A DNA stretch of 49,156 nt, from positions 1 to 49,156 of the forward strand of contig JAAYVZ010000240.1 of the NCBI GenBank assembly GCA_012516935.1, written 5' to 3'. The DNA comes from Holophagae bacterium (GTDB taxonomy: Bacteria > Acidobacteriota > Thermoanaerobaculia > Thermoanaerobaculales > Thermoanaerobaculaceae). The notes under the pieces were generated by a model that saw only the letters and a program-made list of their open reading frames with translations, was not told the DNA's origin and made no database searches. Below, piece after piece: positions 17,010 through 25,156 of the stretch; positions within the stretch are counted from its first letter, which is position 1; each line of letters starts with the position of its first letter. Position numbers and translations under genes: made by a program.

Positions 17010-17015
17010 TATAGT
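17010..17015 (+). promoter_or_regulatory. -10 element (TATAGT) very close to the HD-GYP start
   Basis: TATAGT matches five of six -10 positions and ends 11 bases before ATG 17027, leaving a leader of about five bases. No ribosome site precedes this ATG. The arrangement is like that at 4203-4208 and suggests leaderless transcription. No convincing -35 is seen. Confidence 0.4.
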
Positions 17016-17026
17016 CGCTGCGACAG

Positions 17027-18739
17027 ATGCCGCCTCACTGGCCTTTTTCTCGGTCGCTTCTGTACCCGCTGACGGCCGTGCTGGTCGCCTTGGCGGTCGT
17101 GCCGGTCGGAATGCTCGGCTGGGGTTTCGTGACCTCCAACCGCGAGCAGGTCGCGACGCTCGAGAAGCAGTACCTCACGCGTCAGTCCGTGGGTCTGGCG
17201 AGCGAGATCGAGCTCCGCTTCCTGGGGTCGGTCGGTAGGTTGCGGACAGCCGCCGAGATCCTGCGTTCGGGGGCGAAAGGGCCGTTGGACGGGGAGGCCG
17301 CGTCGGCGCTGCTGCGTGACCTCGCCGCCGGCTCACCGAGCACGGTGCTGTTGCGGCTGCTCGACGATGCCGGCAAAGGGACGTTTCTGCAGGGTGCGGG
17401 GCTGTCGGACGAGGCCTTGCGGCGTCTCGAGCCTCGGTTGGGAAACGTCTTCACAGCCACACTTCAGGGTGAGCCGGTGAATGAGCTCATCGAGCGGCTG
17501 CCGTCGGTGGGCTCGGTGATCCTGGTCTCATTGCCTGTCCGTGATGCTCAGGACGAGGTCGTGGGGGTACTGCAGGGCGTCGTGGCATTGCAGGATATCG
17601 CGTCGCTCCTTGTCCAGGACAGCGGTTTGGGTGTCACGGTGGACGTCGTCGACCACCAGGGGATGGTGCTGTTTTCCAGCGATCGTAACCGGGTCGGCCG
17701 TGACGCCCGAGCCAATCCGCTGGTGGCGCAGTTCGTGCGCAGGCCGGTGCGCCTCACGATGACCTACCAGGATCCGTTGCGCGGTGACGGGAGCGAGATG
17801 CTGGGCTCGCTCTGTCCGGTCGGGGACCCGTCGTGGGCGGTCGTTACCGCGCGGGACGTCGACGTCGCTTTTGCGGCCGTCAACGCCATGGCCGCCCGCA
17901 GCTTCCTCCTGGCAGTGCTGACCGGCCTGGTCGCCATGCTTGCCGGGATCATGCTCGCGCGCCGGATCACCCTGCCATTGCGCAAGCTGGCCGACGTGAC
18001 CACGGCCGTGGCGGGAGGTGATTTCACCCAGCGGGCGCCGGTGGCGTCGCGCAACGAGATGGGCCAGCTCGCCGAGAACTTCAACGTCATGACCGATGCG
18101 GTCGACCGCTATGTGCGCTCGCTGCGACAGGCTTTGCAGGAGAACGAGGAGCTCCTCATCGATTCGATTCGGGCGCTGGCAGCGGCGATCGACGCCAAGA
18201 ACCCGTACACGCGCGGCCACTCGGAGCGGGTGAGCCAGTACGCGGTGGCGGTGGCCCACCACTTCGGGGTCAAAGGGCGGGAGCTCAAGCAGGTCGAGAT
18301 CGCTGCGCTGCTGCACGACGTGGGTAAGATCGGCATCGAGGATGCCATCCTGCTCAAGCCCGAGGCACTGACGGCCGAGGAGTTCGCGCAGATGCGTAAC
18401 CATGTGGTCAAGGGGGCGGCCATCGTGAGCCCGATCAAGCGTCTCAAGGACATGCTCCCGGGTATCCGGTCTCACCACGAGAACTGGGACGGCAGTGGCT
18501 ATCCCGACCGTCTGCAAGGCGATGCCATCCCACTCGTTGCCCGACTCATCGCCATCGCCGACGTGTTCGACGCCATGACCACGGATCGGCCGTACCAGAA
18601 GGGCATGAGCCTGGAGGCCGCGATGGAGCGGCTACGGGCCATGGCCGGACAGCGCTTGGATCCCAAGGTCGTGGATGCGTTTTTCGGTGCGGTCAGGGCT
18701 GGGGACCTGGTTCCCATCGCCCGTTCGGAGGTTGCATGA
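17027..18739 (+). CDS. Membrane HD-GYP phosphodiesterase with extracytoplasmic sensor and HAMP domain
   Basis: This 570-residue protein has a membrane helix at about 13-35, an extracytoplasmic Cache-like sensor region to about 285, a second helix at about 287-308 and a HAMP linker (LPLRKLADVTTAVAGGDFTQ). The C-terminal HD-GYP domain shows HSERVSQYA near 398, LLHDVGKIG with H430-D431, HHENWDGSGYP near 487-497 and IADVFDAMTTDRPY. HD-GYP enzymes hydrolyse c-di-GMP, or cGAMP in some lineages. It is translationally coupled to a TPR lipoprotein and a roadblock-like protein, suggesting a polarity or surface-organelle function. The start has no ribosome site. Confidence 0.92.
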   Translation: MPPHWPFSRSLLYPLTAVLVALAVVPVGMLGWGFVTSNREQVATLEKQYLTRQSVGLASEIELRFLGSVGRLRTAAEILRSGAKGPLDGEAASALLRDLAAGSPSTVLLRLLDDAGKGTFLQGAGLSDEALRRLEPRLGNVFTATLQGEPVNELIERLPSVGSVILVSLPVRDAQDEVVGVLQGVVALQDIASLLVQDSGLGVTVDVVDHQGMVLFSSDRNRVGRDARANPLVAQFVRRPVRLTMTYQDPLRGDGSEMLGSLCPVGDPSWAVVTARDVDVAFAAVNAMAARSFLLAVLTGLVAMLAGIMLARRITLPLRKLADVTTAVAGGDFTQRAPVASRNEMGQLAENFNVMTDAVDRYVRSLRQALQENEELLIDSIRALAAAIDAKNPYTRGHSERVSQYAVAVAHHFGVKGRELKQVEIAALLHDVGKIGIEDAILLKPEALTAEEFAQMRNHVVKGAAIVSPIKRLKDMLPGIRSHHENWDGSGYPDRLQGDAIPLVARLIAIADVFDAMTTDRPYQKGMSLEAAMERLRAMAGQRLDPKVVDAFFGAVRAGDLVPIARSEVA

Positions 18740-19518
18740 GAGCAGGCCGGATCTTCGAGATCATCTTCTTCGCCGGGCTTGTCGCGATCATTTCCGGTTG
18801 TGGCAGCAGCGCGCCGGCGCCCCCGAAAGTGGCACCTGAGCTCGACCCCAACGACCCGCTGGCGGCGATCAAGCTCATGCAGCGTGGGCAAGCCATGCTC
18901 GCCGAGGGGAGGGTGGACGGGGCAGTGGAGCACTTCCAGGCGGCGAGGACGCTGCAGCCAGGCAACCCCACCATCCACAACGTGCTCGGCGTCGCCGAGC
19001 TGAGACGTCGCAACGCGCAGGCGGCAGTTGCTTCTTTCAACCGGGCTTTGGAGCTCGCTCCGACGTACTCCGACGCCCGCAACAACCGTGGAGCAGCGTA
19101 CCTACAGCTCGGTCAGCTCGCCATGGCCGAGGCCGATTTCCTGGCGGTGCTTTCGGACGCAACCTACGCGAATCGGGCGGGCGTGTTCTTCAACCTAGGC
19201 TCGTTGTACCTGCGGAAAGGGAACCTTTCGGCGGCAGGGGAGAACTTCCGTCGCGCGACCGCGAGCGGTGGTCCGGTGGACGCCTACCTCGCACTCGCCG
19301 ACGTCGAGGAAAGGCTGGGGCACCGCGAGCTGGCCGAGAAGGCGTACCTCGAGGCGCTGGCGCGGGCACCAGAGCGCGCCGACATCGGGATGGCGCTGGC
19401 GAAGCTGTATGAGAGCCAGGGCCGCACCAAGGAAGCCGAGGAGCAATACCAGCGGATCCTGAGCGTCAGCCCGGATTCCCCGGAAGCGCATCTGATCCGG
19501 GCCAAGCAGGGGAAGTGA
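18736..19518 (+). CDS. TPR-repeat lipoprotein (PilF/PilW-like)
   Basis: The ATG at 18736 overlaps the HD-GYP stop by four bases (ATGA). Residues 1-21 form a lipoprotein signal with lipobox ISGC, Cys22 being the acylation site. The rest of the 260 residues is a run of about six TPR units starting near residue 50, with typical pieces such as NPTIHNVLGVAELRRRN and AVASFNRALELAPTYSDARN. The layout resembles PilF/PilW, the outer-membrane lipoprotein that helps type IV pilus secretin assembly. That match is inference from architecture; no other pilus gene lies in the window. Its stop overlaps the next GTG. Confidence 0.85.
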   Translation: MRAGRIFEIIFFAGLVAIISGCGSSAPAPPKVAPELDPNDPLAAIKLMQRGQAMLAEGRVDGAVEHFQAARTLQPGNPTIHNVLGVAELRRRNAQAAVASFNRALELAPTYSDARNNRGAAYLQLGQLAMAEADFLAVLSDATYANRAGVFFNLGSLYLRKGNLSAAGENFRRATASGGPVDAYLALADVEERLGHRELAEKAYLEALARAPERADIGMALAKLYESQGRTKEAEEQYQRILSVSPDSPEAHLIRAKQGK

Positions 19519-19883
19519 CGGTGCCGTTCCAGTACCTGCTGACCAACCTCCTGGTGGACGTTCAGGGGGCGCATGGGGCGATCTTCCTCGACTGGGAGGG
19601 TGAGGCCGTCGAGTACGTCACGCGGCAGGCGACACCATACGAGCTCAAGATCGAGGGGGCCTACCACGGGATCTTCCTCAGACGCCTACAGAAGGTCTCG
19701 GAGCATCTCGGCTCCGGGGCGGTGGTTTCCGTCACGCTCGTCGGCCAGCACCTCAAAGTCATCGGCCAGAACCTGAAGGGCGGCTACTACCTGCTCCTGC
19801 TCATGGAGCCGGCATCCCCGCTGTCCCATGCCGTGCGGGCAATGCAGCGGACGGCCGAGGCACTCAACCGCGAGATCGTATAA
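19515..19883 (+). CDS. Small roadblock/LC7-like domain protein (MglB-like)
   Basis: This 122-residue protein starts at GTG 19515, overlapping the lipoprotein stop by four bases; GTG 19521 is an alternative. It lacks a signal peptide, so it is cytoplasmic. The pattern of an N-terminal helix, GAHGAIFLDWEGEAVEYV, a central helix and paired strands (AVVSVTLVGQHLKVIGQNLK, YYLLLLM) fits the roadblock/longin fold used by regulators of Ras-like GTPases such as MglB. No MglA-type GTPase is in the window. The coupling to an HD-GYP gene suggests a part in polarity or c-di-GMP output. I assign the fold with moderate confidence. Confidence 0.6.
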   Translation: MTVPFQYLLTNLLVDVQGAHGAIFLDWEGEAVEYVTRQATPYELKIEGAYHGIFLRRLQKVSEHLGSGAVVSVTLVGQHLKVIGQNLKGGYYLLLLMEPASPLSHAVRAMQRTAEALNREIV

Positions 19884-19991
19884 CGGCCGATCGGGCTCTG
19901 GTCGGAGGGGACGAGGGCAGGGTACACTTTCCATCTGCCCCTGCCGATCGTCGGCGAGGCAGCCATGACGGCCAGACAGCGAGGAGGTTCT

Positions 19992-20885
19992 GTGCAGCTT
20001 CTGGAGCGATTGCGGCGGGGACTCGGCGCAACGAGGAGCGTGCTCTTCGAGCACTTCCGCGCTTCCGCGTGGCACCTGTCCCCCGAGGCCCTCGAGGAGG
20101 TCCTGCTGGCAGCCGATGTAGGTGTCGAGGCGGCGGAAGCGGTCGCTGGCGAGTTCGAGCGGGCCCGTCGAAAGGGTGAGATTGGAGCTGGAGAGGAGGC
20201 GGATTGGCTGCGTCGGCTGGTGGCGCGGCAGCTTTCAGCGTCGACCAGCTCGGTGCGGCGCGGCACCCCGCACGTCGTGCTGGTGGTCGGTGTCAACGGG
20301 ACCGGAAAGACGACCACGGCGGCAAAGCTCGGGGCGGTCGTCAAGGCGGGCGGCGGCATGCCCTTGCTCGTGGCCGCCGATACCTTCAGGGCGGCAGCCA
20401 TCGAGCAGCTTCAGAGCTGGGGGCGTCGGTTGGCAATCGAGGTGGTCGCACAACGCCCGGGTGCTGACCCCGGTGCCGTGGTCTTCGACGCACTCCAGGC
20501 GGCGGTGGCGCGCGGTATCAGCGATGTGCTCATCGATACGGCCGGCCGTCTTCACACCAAGCACAACCTGATGGCGGAGCTCGACAAGGTGCGTCGCGTC
20601 TGCAGCCGAGCCGTGCCTGGAAGCCCCCACGAGGTCCTCTTGGTGCTCGATGCGTCGACCGGGATCAACGGGCTTGCGCAAGCGCGTGAGTTCCGCACTC
20701 ACGGCGGCGCCACCGGTGTCGTGCTCACCAAGCTCGACGGCACGGCCAAGGGCGGCGTGGTTCTGGCGGTGGCGCGCGAGCTGCAGCTTCCCGTGCGTTG
20801 GATCGGTGTCGGCGAGACACCCGAGGACCTGCTGCCGTTCGACCCCGACACCTTCACGACCGCGCTTTTGGAGGGGTTGCGGTGA
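19992..20885 (+). CDS. ftsY: Signal recognition particle receptor FtsY
   Basis: GTG 19992 is chosen because GAGGAGG ends five bases upstream; an ATG at 19965 has no such site. The 297-residue protein is an NG-domain FtsY without the long acidic N-terminal A domain of E. coli. The N domain covers about 1-80. The GTPase shows GVNGTGKTTTAAKLG (G1), AADTFRAAA (G2), DTAGR (G3), TKLDGTAKGG (G4) and the closing GVGETPEDLLPFD. It docks ribosome-SRP complexes at the membrane. A possible -10, TACACT, lies at 19923-19928. Its stop overlaps the ribD start. Confidence 0.95.
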   Translation: MQLLERLRRGLGATRSVLFEHFRASAWHLSPEALEEVLLAADVGVEAAEAVAGEFERARRKGEIGAGEEADWLRRLVARQLSASTSSVRRGTPHVVLVVGVNGTGKTTTAAKLGAVVKAGGGMPLLVAADTFRAAAIEQLQSWGRRLAIEVVAQRPGADPGAVVFDALQAAVARGISDVLIDTAGRLHTKHNLMAELDKVRRVCSRAVPGSPHEVLLVLDASTGINGLAQAREFRTHGGATGVVLTKLDGTAKGGVVLAVARELQLPVRWIGVGETPEDLLPFDPDTFTTALLEGLR

Positions 20886-21991
20886 GCGCCGTGTGGTCCA
20901 CCCTGATGGGTGAAGCCCTCGAGCTGGCGAGCAAGGGGAGATACGGCGTGAGCCCGAACCCCATGGTCGGGGCCATCGTGGTGGACCGCGATGGACTCGA
21001 GGTGGGGCGGGGTTACCACGAGCAGTGTGGTGGTCCTCACGCCGAGGTGGTCGCGCTCGCCCAGGCTGGCTCGCGCTCGGCCGGTGGCACGCTGGTCGTG
21101 ACGCTGGAGCCCTGTGTTCATCACGGCCGGACTCCCCCATGCGTCGACGCCGTGCTTGCTGCCGGGATCGCCCGGGTCGTGGTGGGTAGCCGGGATCCCA
21201 ACCCGCTGGTCAACGGCCACGGCGTCGAGACACTTCGGGCGGCGGGGGTGGAGGTGGTCGAGGGTGTTCGAGGGGAAGAGTGCGAGCGCCTCAACCGGCG
21301 GTTCGGTCACTGGATGAGGAGCGGCCTTCCGTTCGTGACCCTCAAGATGGCGGTCACGCTGGACGGCAAGATCGCGGCCCGTGGCGGACGCTCGCGGTGG
21401 ATCACCTCCGAGGCGTCACGGCGAGCTGGTTACGCGCTGCGGGAGGAGTACGACGCAATCCTGGTCGGTATCGGGACGGTCATGGCCGATGACCCCAGGC
21501 TGCGGCGCCACCTCGGCCTCAACCCGAGCCCTCACATCGTCCGTGTCGTGCTCGACAGTGAGCTGCGGCTGCCGCTCACCAGCCAGCTCCTCAGCCAGGA
21601 GCCGGGCGACGTTATCGTCTTCTGCCGCGCTCCGGCTGCGGCCGATCGCGGGCAGGAGCTCGAGCGGATCGGTGTCACCGTCGTTGAGGTAGGTCCGGAC
21701 GAACGCAGTCGCTGCGAGCTGTGGCCGGTTCTGCGCTGGCTGGGGTCACACGGCATCAGCTCACTTCTGGTCGAAGGTGGAGGCGAGGTGCACTGGTCGT
21801 TTCTCCGCGAGCACCTGGTGCAGCAGGTGCACGCCTTCGTCGCGCCGCTGCTGCTCGGCGGCAAGGAAGCCACCTCGGCGGTCGGCGGGCTGGGGTTCGG
21901 CTCGCCACAGGAGGGTGTGCGCCTCGTCTTCGAGGAGGTGCGGCGGCTCGGCGAGGACGTTGAGATCATTGCCGGGGTGGCCGGTGTTTAG
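20882..21991 (+). CDS. ribD: Bifunctional riboflavin biosynthesis deaminase/reductase
   Basis: GTG 20882 overlaps the ftsY stop by four bases, giving 369 residues, the usual length. The N-terminal deaminase has its zinc site at HAEV (about residue 53) and in EPCVHHGRTPPC (about 77-88). The C-terminal reductase begins near residue 150 with FVTLKMAVTLDGKIA and includes WITSEASR and LLVEGGGEVHWSFL. It converts the first pyrimidine intermediate of riboflavin synthesis by deamination and then NADPH-dependent ribose reduction. ribE follows with an 8-base overlap. No FMN riboswitch is apparent, and the gene seems to be transcribed with ftsY. Confidence 0.95.
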   Translation: MSAVWSTLMGEALELASKGRYGVSPNPMVGAIVVDRDGLEVGRGYHEQCGGPHAEVVALAQAGSRSAGGTLVVTLEPCVHHGRTPPCVDAVLAAGIARVVVGSRDPNPLVNGHGVETLRAAGVEVVEGVRGEECERLNRRFGHWMRSGLPFVTLKMAVTLDGKIAARGGRSRWITSEASRRAGYALREEYDAILVGIGTVMADDPRLRRHLGLNPSPHIVRVVLDSELRLPLTSQLLSQEPGDVIVFCRAPAAADRGQELERIGVTVVEVGPDERSRCELWPVLRWLGSHGISSLLVEGGGEVHWSFLREHLVQQVHAFVAPLLLGGKEATSAVGGLGFGSPQEGVRLVFEEVRRLGEDVEIIAGVAGV

Positions 21992-22625
21992 CGGTCTGGT
22001 CGCGGCGATCGGCCAGGTGTCGTCGGTACGCCCTGCCGGCGGCGGGCTTCGGCTCGAGCTGCGTGCCACCCTCGGTGCGGAACCGCTCAAGGTTGGAGAA
22101 AGCATCGCCGTGCAGGGGGTGTGTCTGACGGCGAGTGCGATCCTGGCGGATGGTTTCGCGGCCGACGTGTCGCCCGAAAGCCTCGCCCGGACGACGGTGC
22201 GGAGCCTGCGGGCCGGGCACCGTGTCAACCTCGAGCGAGCATTAAAGCTCGGCGATCGACTGGGAGGCCATCTGGTCAGCGGGCATGTGGACGCTGCCGT
22301 CGCACTCATCTCGGTACGGACCCGAGACGCCTTTCGTGCGGTCCGAATCGCGCTCCCTGGCGGGCTCGCCCCGGAGGTCGTCGTCAAGGGTTCCGTGGCC
22401 GTGGACGGTGTGTCGCTCACCGTGGCGGCGGTGGGAGAGGGGTGGCTCGAAGTGGTGGTGGTTCCCGCTACCTTGGCCGCCACGACCCTGGCCGATCGGC
22501 GCGCCGGCGATCTGGTGAACCTCGAAACGGACATGCTGGCGAAGTACGTTCGTCGCGCTGTGGCGGGCCACCGCCCCGGGCTCGGGGGGCTGTTGGGGGG
22601 AGGGGCTTGGCATGCAGAGGATTGA
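21984..22625 (+). CDS. ribE: Riboflavin synthase, alpha chain
   Basis: GTG 21984 starts eight bases inside the ribD end and gives 213 residues. The start VFSGLVAAIGQV matches the family's near-invariant MFTGI/LVE type opening. Two lumazine-binding repeats are visible: one with GESIAVQGVCLTA and the segment LKLGDRLGGHLVSGHVD that joins them, the second with VKGSVAVDGVSLTV. The enzyme dismutates two 6,7-dimethyl-8-ribityllumazine molecules to riboflavin. The genes for ribBA and ribH, which often follow, are absent. Instead an unrelated gene overlaps by 14 bases. Confidence 0.95.
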   Translation: MFSGLVAAIGQVSSVRPAGGGLRLELRATLGAEPLKVGESIAVQGVCLTASAILADGFAADVSPESLARTTVRSLRAGHRVNLERALKLGDRLGGHLVSGHVDAAVALISVRTRDAFRAVRIALPGGLAPEVVVKGSVAVDGVSLTVAAVGEGWLEVVVVPATLAATTLADRRAGDLVNLETDMLAKYVRRAVAGHRPGLGGLLGGGAWHAED

Positions 22626-23589
22626 GCCCGCCTACCCCGACCTGCTACCGATCACTCACCGCTTGGGGACGTTCTCGTTCGTCGGGCCCGGCCCGGGTGT
22701 CGACCCCGTGAGCATGCGGCTGCGCTATGCCGACAGCGCCCCTCCGCCTGCCCAGCCCGACCGCTCGGTGCCTCGTCGTCCGTTTTCGTTCCTGCTCCAC
22801 GCCGATACGGCTCGGGACGAGGCCGACCAGGTCTCGAGGCTCCTGGAGGCTGGCTGCGGGGCGGTCATCGTGCTCGACGGCCGGTTGGATCCGGCGGAGC
22901 TCCCTGCCGGGGGGACGAAGAGTCAGGTCGTGGTCCTCGCGCCGTGGTTTCCGGAGCTGTTCGGGGGCACCAACCTGGGTGATCTCGCCGCCTGGAGCGC
23001 CAGCGGGTTCCGGGTCGGAGTGCTGCTCGCGCTGGCACCCTGTCGAAGGCCACGACGTTGCATCGAGGAAGCGGTGGCCGACGCGGCACGGGTTGGTGCC
23101 GAGTTCGTGCTGGCGGCGCCACTCTGCCTACCGGCGGAGGAACGTCACCGTGCCTACGACCGCCACTCCGGCGAGGCGGGCGACGGGGAGCTCGAGGATC
23201 TCCTGTTCCACAGTGACCTCGCTCAGCTGAGCCTCGATCTCGAGCGGGCTGCGAGTCGAGCAACGCTCAGCAACGGGCTAGGAGAGGGGCTGCCGGGGCC
23301 CGCCACCTCGCTCGTGCCTGCCGAGACCGTATGGGCGTCGGGACAGCTCCTGCTCTGGGCCCGTCGCCTCGACGCACTCGAGGCCATGGGCTCGCGCGGG
23401 TGGCAGCTCAGACGAGCGGCGAGGGCGTTGTTGGCCTCTCGCCTGGTACTGAGGACGCTGCTGGATGAGGACAACCTGCGGGTGGTCCCTGGGTTCAACC
23501 CGTGGGTCGAGGCCTTCGCGCGCGGGGTGTGGGGCGGTGGGAGCTCACCGTTCGACGAGGTCCAATCGCGCTGGCTGTACGAAGGCTGA
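22612..23589 (+). CDS. Uncharacterised protein translationally coupled to ribE
   Basis: I do not recognise this 325-residue protein. It starts at ATG 22612, inside the last 14 bases of ribE. It has no signal peptide, no membrane segment and no Cys cluster. The first half alternates strands and helices (SFLLHADTARDEADQVSRLL, then AVIVLDGRLDP, QVVVLAPWFPELF, RVGVLLALAPC, EFVLAAPLCLP), suggestive of a TIM-barrel-like fold. A helical C-terminal half ends in VVPGFNPWVEAFARGVW. A barrel that lost radical-SAM cysteines is one possibility, but I have no motif to support it. Codon use looks like its neighbours. Confidence 0.7.
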   Translation: MQRIEPAYPDLLPITHRLGTFSFVGPGPGVDPVSMRLRYADSAPPPAQPDRSVPRRPFSFLLHADTARDEADQVSRLLEAGCGAVIVLDGRLDPAELPAGGTKSQVVVLAPWFPELFGGTNLGDLAAWSASGFRVGVLLALAPCRRPRRCIEEAVADAARVGAEFVLAAPLCLPAEERHRAYDRHSGEAGDGELEDLLFHSDLAQLSLDLERAASRATLSNGLGEGLPGPATSLVPAETVWASGQLLLWARRLDALEAMGSRGWQLRRAARALLASRLVLRTLLDEDNLRVVPGFNPWVEAFARGVWGGGSSPFDEVQSRWLYEG

Positions 23590-23689
23590 GCTCCGAGAGC
23601 TGCTGACGAGGCGCTGGTGGCGCTTTGGGGATCTTGGCCAGGGGCGGCGGGATCGCCGACGTGGTGTTAGACTGCACGCGGAGGTGCTT

Positions 23690-24412
23690 GTGCAGCGGCT
23701 GTTTCCGGTCCTGCTCCTGGTGGCGGTGGTCGTGGCCGTGCCGTGTGCGGGGGAGATCAGGTTCGAGCCGCAGTTCACGGTCTCCGAGCTGACCGCTCTG
23801 AGCGAGGCGATCGCCGACGCCCTGGCGTTTCCCAACCTCGGTCCGGCAGCCGCCTCCGGGTTGACGGGCTTCGAGATCCTTGCCGCCGGAGGGGGGCCGC
23901 GAGTGGCCACCTCGTCGCGCTGGTGGCGCTATGGAGTGCAGGGCTCGACGACCGCGGGCCTGATGGCTGGAGGGCGGGCGATCGTCCGCAAGGGCTTGCC
24001 GCTGAGGCTCGACGTGGGCGCTCAGTACGGGACGCTTCTGGGCGAGCGTTTCTGGGGGGTCGAGGCGAGGTGGGCGCTGCTGGAAGGTGGCGTGATCGAG
24101 CCGGGTCTGGCCGTGCGCGGGTCGTACTCCCGGTTCGAGCAGAGCGATGTGATGGAGGTCGAGGTGAGCGAGGTCCAGCTCGTGCTCTCGAAGGGCTTCA
24201 CCTTGCTCACGCCGTACGTCGCGGGAGGGTATCGTCGGGTCAACAGCCGCGGTTACTTCGGTGACCTCGTACCGCAGTGGTGGGACGTCGAAGCCGAGAG
24301 GTGGACCGCGGTCGGCGGTGTGAGGCTCAACCTGCTGCCGTTCAGGGTCGTCGGCGAGGTGAAACGGGCGCATGGCACCTCACTGTTCGTCGGCGTAGGG
24401 GTGGGCCTGTGA
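23690..24412 (+). CDS. Probable outer-membrane beta-barrel / exported protein
   Basis: GTG 23690 is chosen because GGAGGT lies at 23680-23685, a good distance upstream; a longer frame to 23465 would overlap the previous gene. The 240-residue protein has a signal peptide (about residues 1-18, ending PCAG). It then has many short amphipathic strands with aromatic and Gly-rich ends, such as RLDVGAQYGTLLGERFWGVE and TLLTPYVAGGYRRVNSRGYF, and finishes LFVGVGVGL. This fits a small outer-membrane barrel. No specific family is recognised. A lipoprotein gene overlaps its stop by four bases. Confidence 0.7.
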   Translation: MQRLFPVLLLVAVVVAVPCAGEIRFEPQFTVSELTALSEAIADALAFPNLGPAAASGLTGFEILAAGGGPRVATSSRWWRYGVQGSTTAGLMAGGRAIVRKGLPLRLDVGAQYGTLLGERFWGVEARWALLEGGVIEPGLAVRGSYSRFEQSDVMEVEVSEVQLVLSKGFTLLTPYVAGGYRRVNSRGYFGDLVPQWWDVEAERWTAVGGVRLNLLPFRVVGEVKRAHGTSLFVGVGVGL

Positions 24413-24900
24413 GGGTGTTCGTTCGCAGCGCAGTGATGCTCGGCGTGGCGCTGCTTCTCACGGGTTGCTATCAGCCCCGCCGGGAGAAGCCGTACGAGCG
24501 CATCACGCGCTTGCGGTTGCAGTACAAGATCGAGGCCAACTGGTACGAGAACCGCACCGATAGCGACGGCCAGCCAGTGCTGTGCATGTCGCTGTTGGGG
24601 CGCAACCTGGGCCGGGAGGGGCTGACGAAGCTGACGATGATCATGCACGTCCGCCACTACGATGGCACGGTACGGTTCAGCCAGCCGCTGACGCTCGACG
24701 TCGCGGCGATTGCCCCGCAAGCGCCCAAGGCCACGCCACTCGAGGTGCTGGTGCCGGGTGTGGAGGTGCGCGAGGGCGAGGAGCTGGCGCTCCAGCTCGA
24801 GGACCAACCTCACCAGGACGCAATGCCGAGCTACCCGGAGTACGCCGGGACCACTAGCTGGGCCCCTGCGGCGGCGGCAACCCGAACCGGCGCTCGATGA
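24409..24900 (+). CDS. Small lipoprotein of unknown function
   Basis: This 163-residue protein starts at GTG 24409, overlapping the upstream stop by four bases. A lipoprotein signal ends in the lipobox LLTGC, with Cys20 as the probable acylation site. The mature part has a beta-rich look (ITRLRLQYKIEANWYENRTD, then LTKLTMIMHVRHYDG, TPLEVLVPGVEVREGEELAL). The last 20 residues are low-complexity Ala/Thr/Arg. They overlap the end of a possible minus-strand gene (24854-25114), so the true stop could have been extended by mutation. It is likely to act with the coupled outer-membrane protein. Confidence 0.75.
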   Translation: MRVFVRSAVMLGVALLLTGCYQPRREKPYERITRLRLQYKIEANWYENRTDSDGQPVLCMSLLGRNLGREGLTKLTMIMHVRHYDGTVRFSQPLTLDVAAIAPQAPKATPLEVLVPGVEVREGEELALQLEDQPHQDAMPSYPEYAGTTSWAPAAAATRTGAR

Positions 24901-25114
24901 TGGCATCGAGGCGTGGCCGGACCACGAGGTCGAATACCTCGCTATGCTCGGGGAAGTGGCGCAGGACCGCCTTGCGGGCTGCGTCGACGAGGCGGAGCGC
25001 TTCGCAAAACGTCAGGCCCTGGTCTTCGCCCAGCACTTGGGCCGTGACCGAGACCATCAGCTCGATATGGCCGAGCGCCTCGTCCCGCGTCTCGAGGGTG
25101 GGTGCCACCAGCAT
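24854..25114 (-). CDS. Possible small helical protein
   Basis: This 86-residue reading frame has the look of a real soluble helical protein: GLTFCEALRLVDAARKAVL is followed by RHFPEHSEVFDLVVRPRLDA and IIERRFGLPPP. Hydrophobic residues are spaced regularly and the composition is unlike random GC-rich antisense. It has no strong ribosome site at ATG 25114; ATG 25057 is another possible start. Its 3' end overlaps 47 bases of the lipoprotein gene on the other strand. Without it, 24901-25156 would be an unexplained 256-base gap. No family is recognised. Confidence 0.5.
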   Translation of the reverse strand: MLVAPTLETRDEALGHIELMVSVTAQVLGEDQGLTFCEALRLVDAARKAVLRHFPEHSEVFDLVVRPRLDAIIERRFGLPPPQGPS

Positions 25115-25156
25115 TCGTGGTCAGCAACCCGCCGGGGAGGCTGGGCCATTCCTCGG

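Noticed and set aside
20700-20890. FMN riboswitch upstream of ribD
   Set aside because: ribD starts inside the ftsY coding sequence with a four-base overlap, leaving no leader, and no RFN-type conserved sequence is visible before ftsY.
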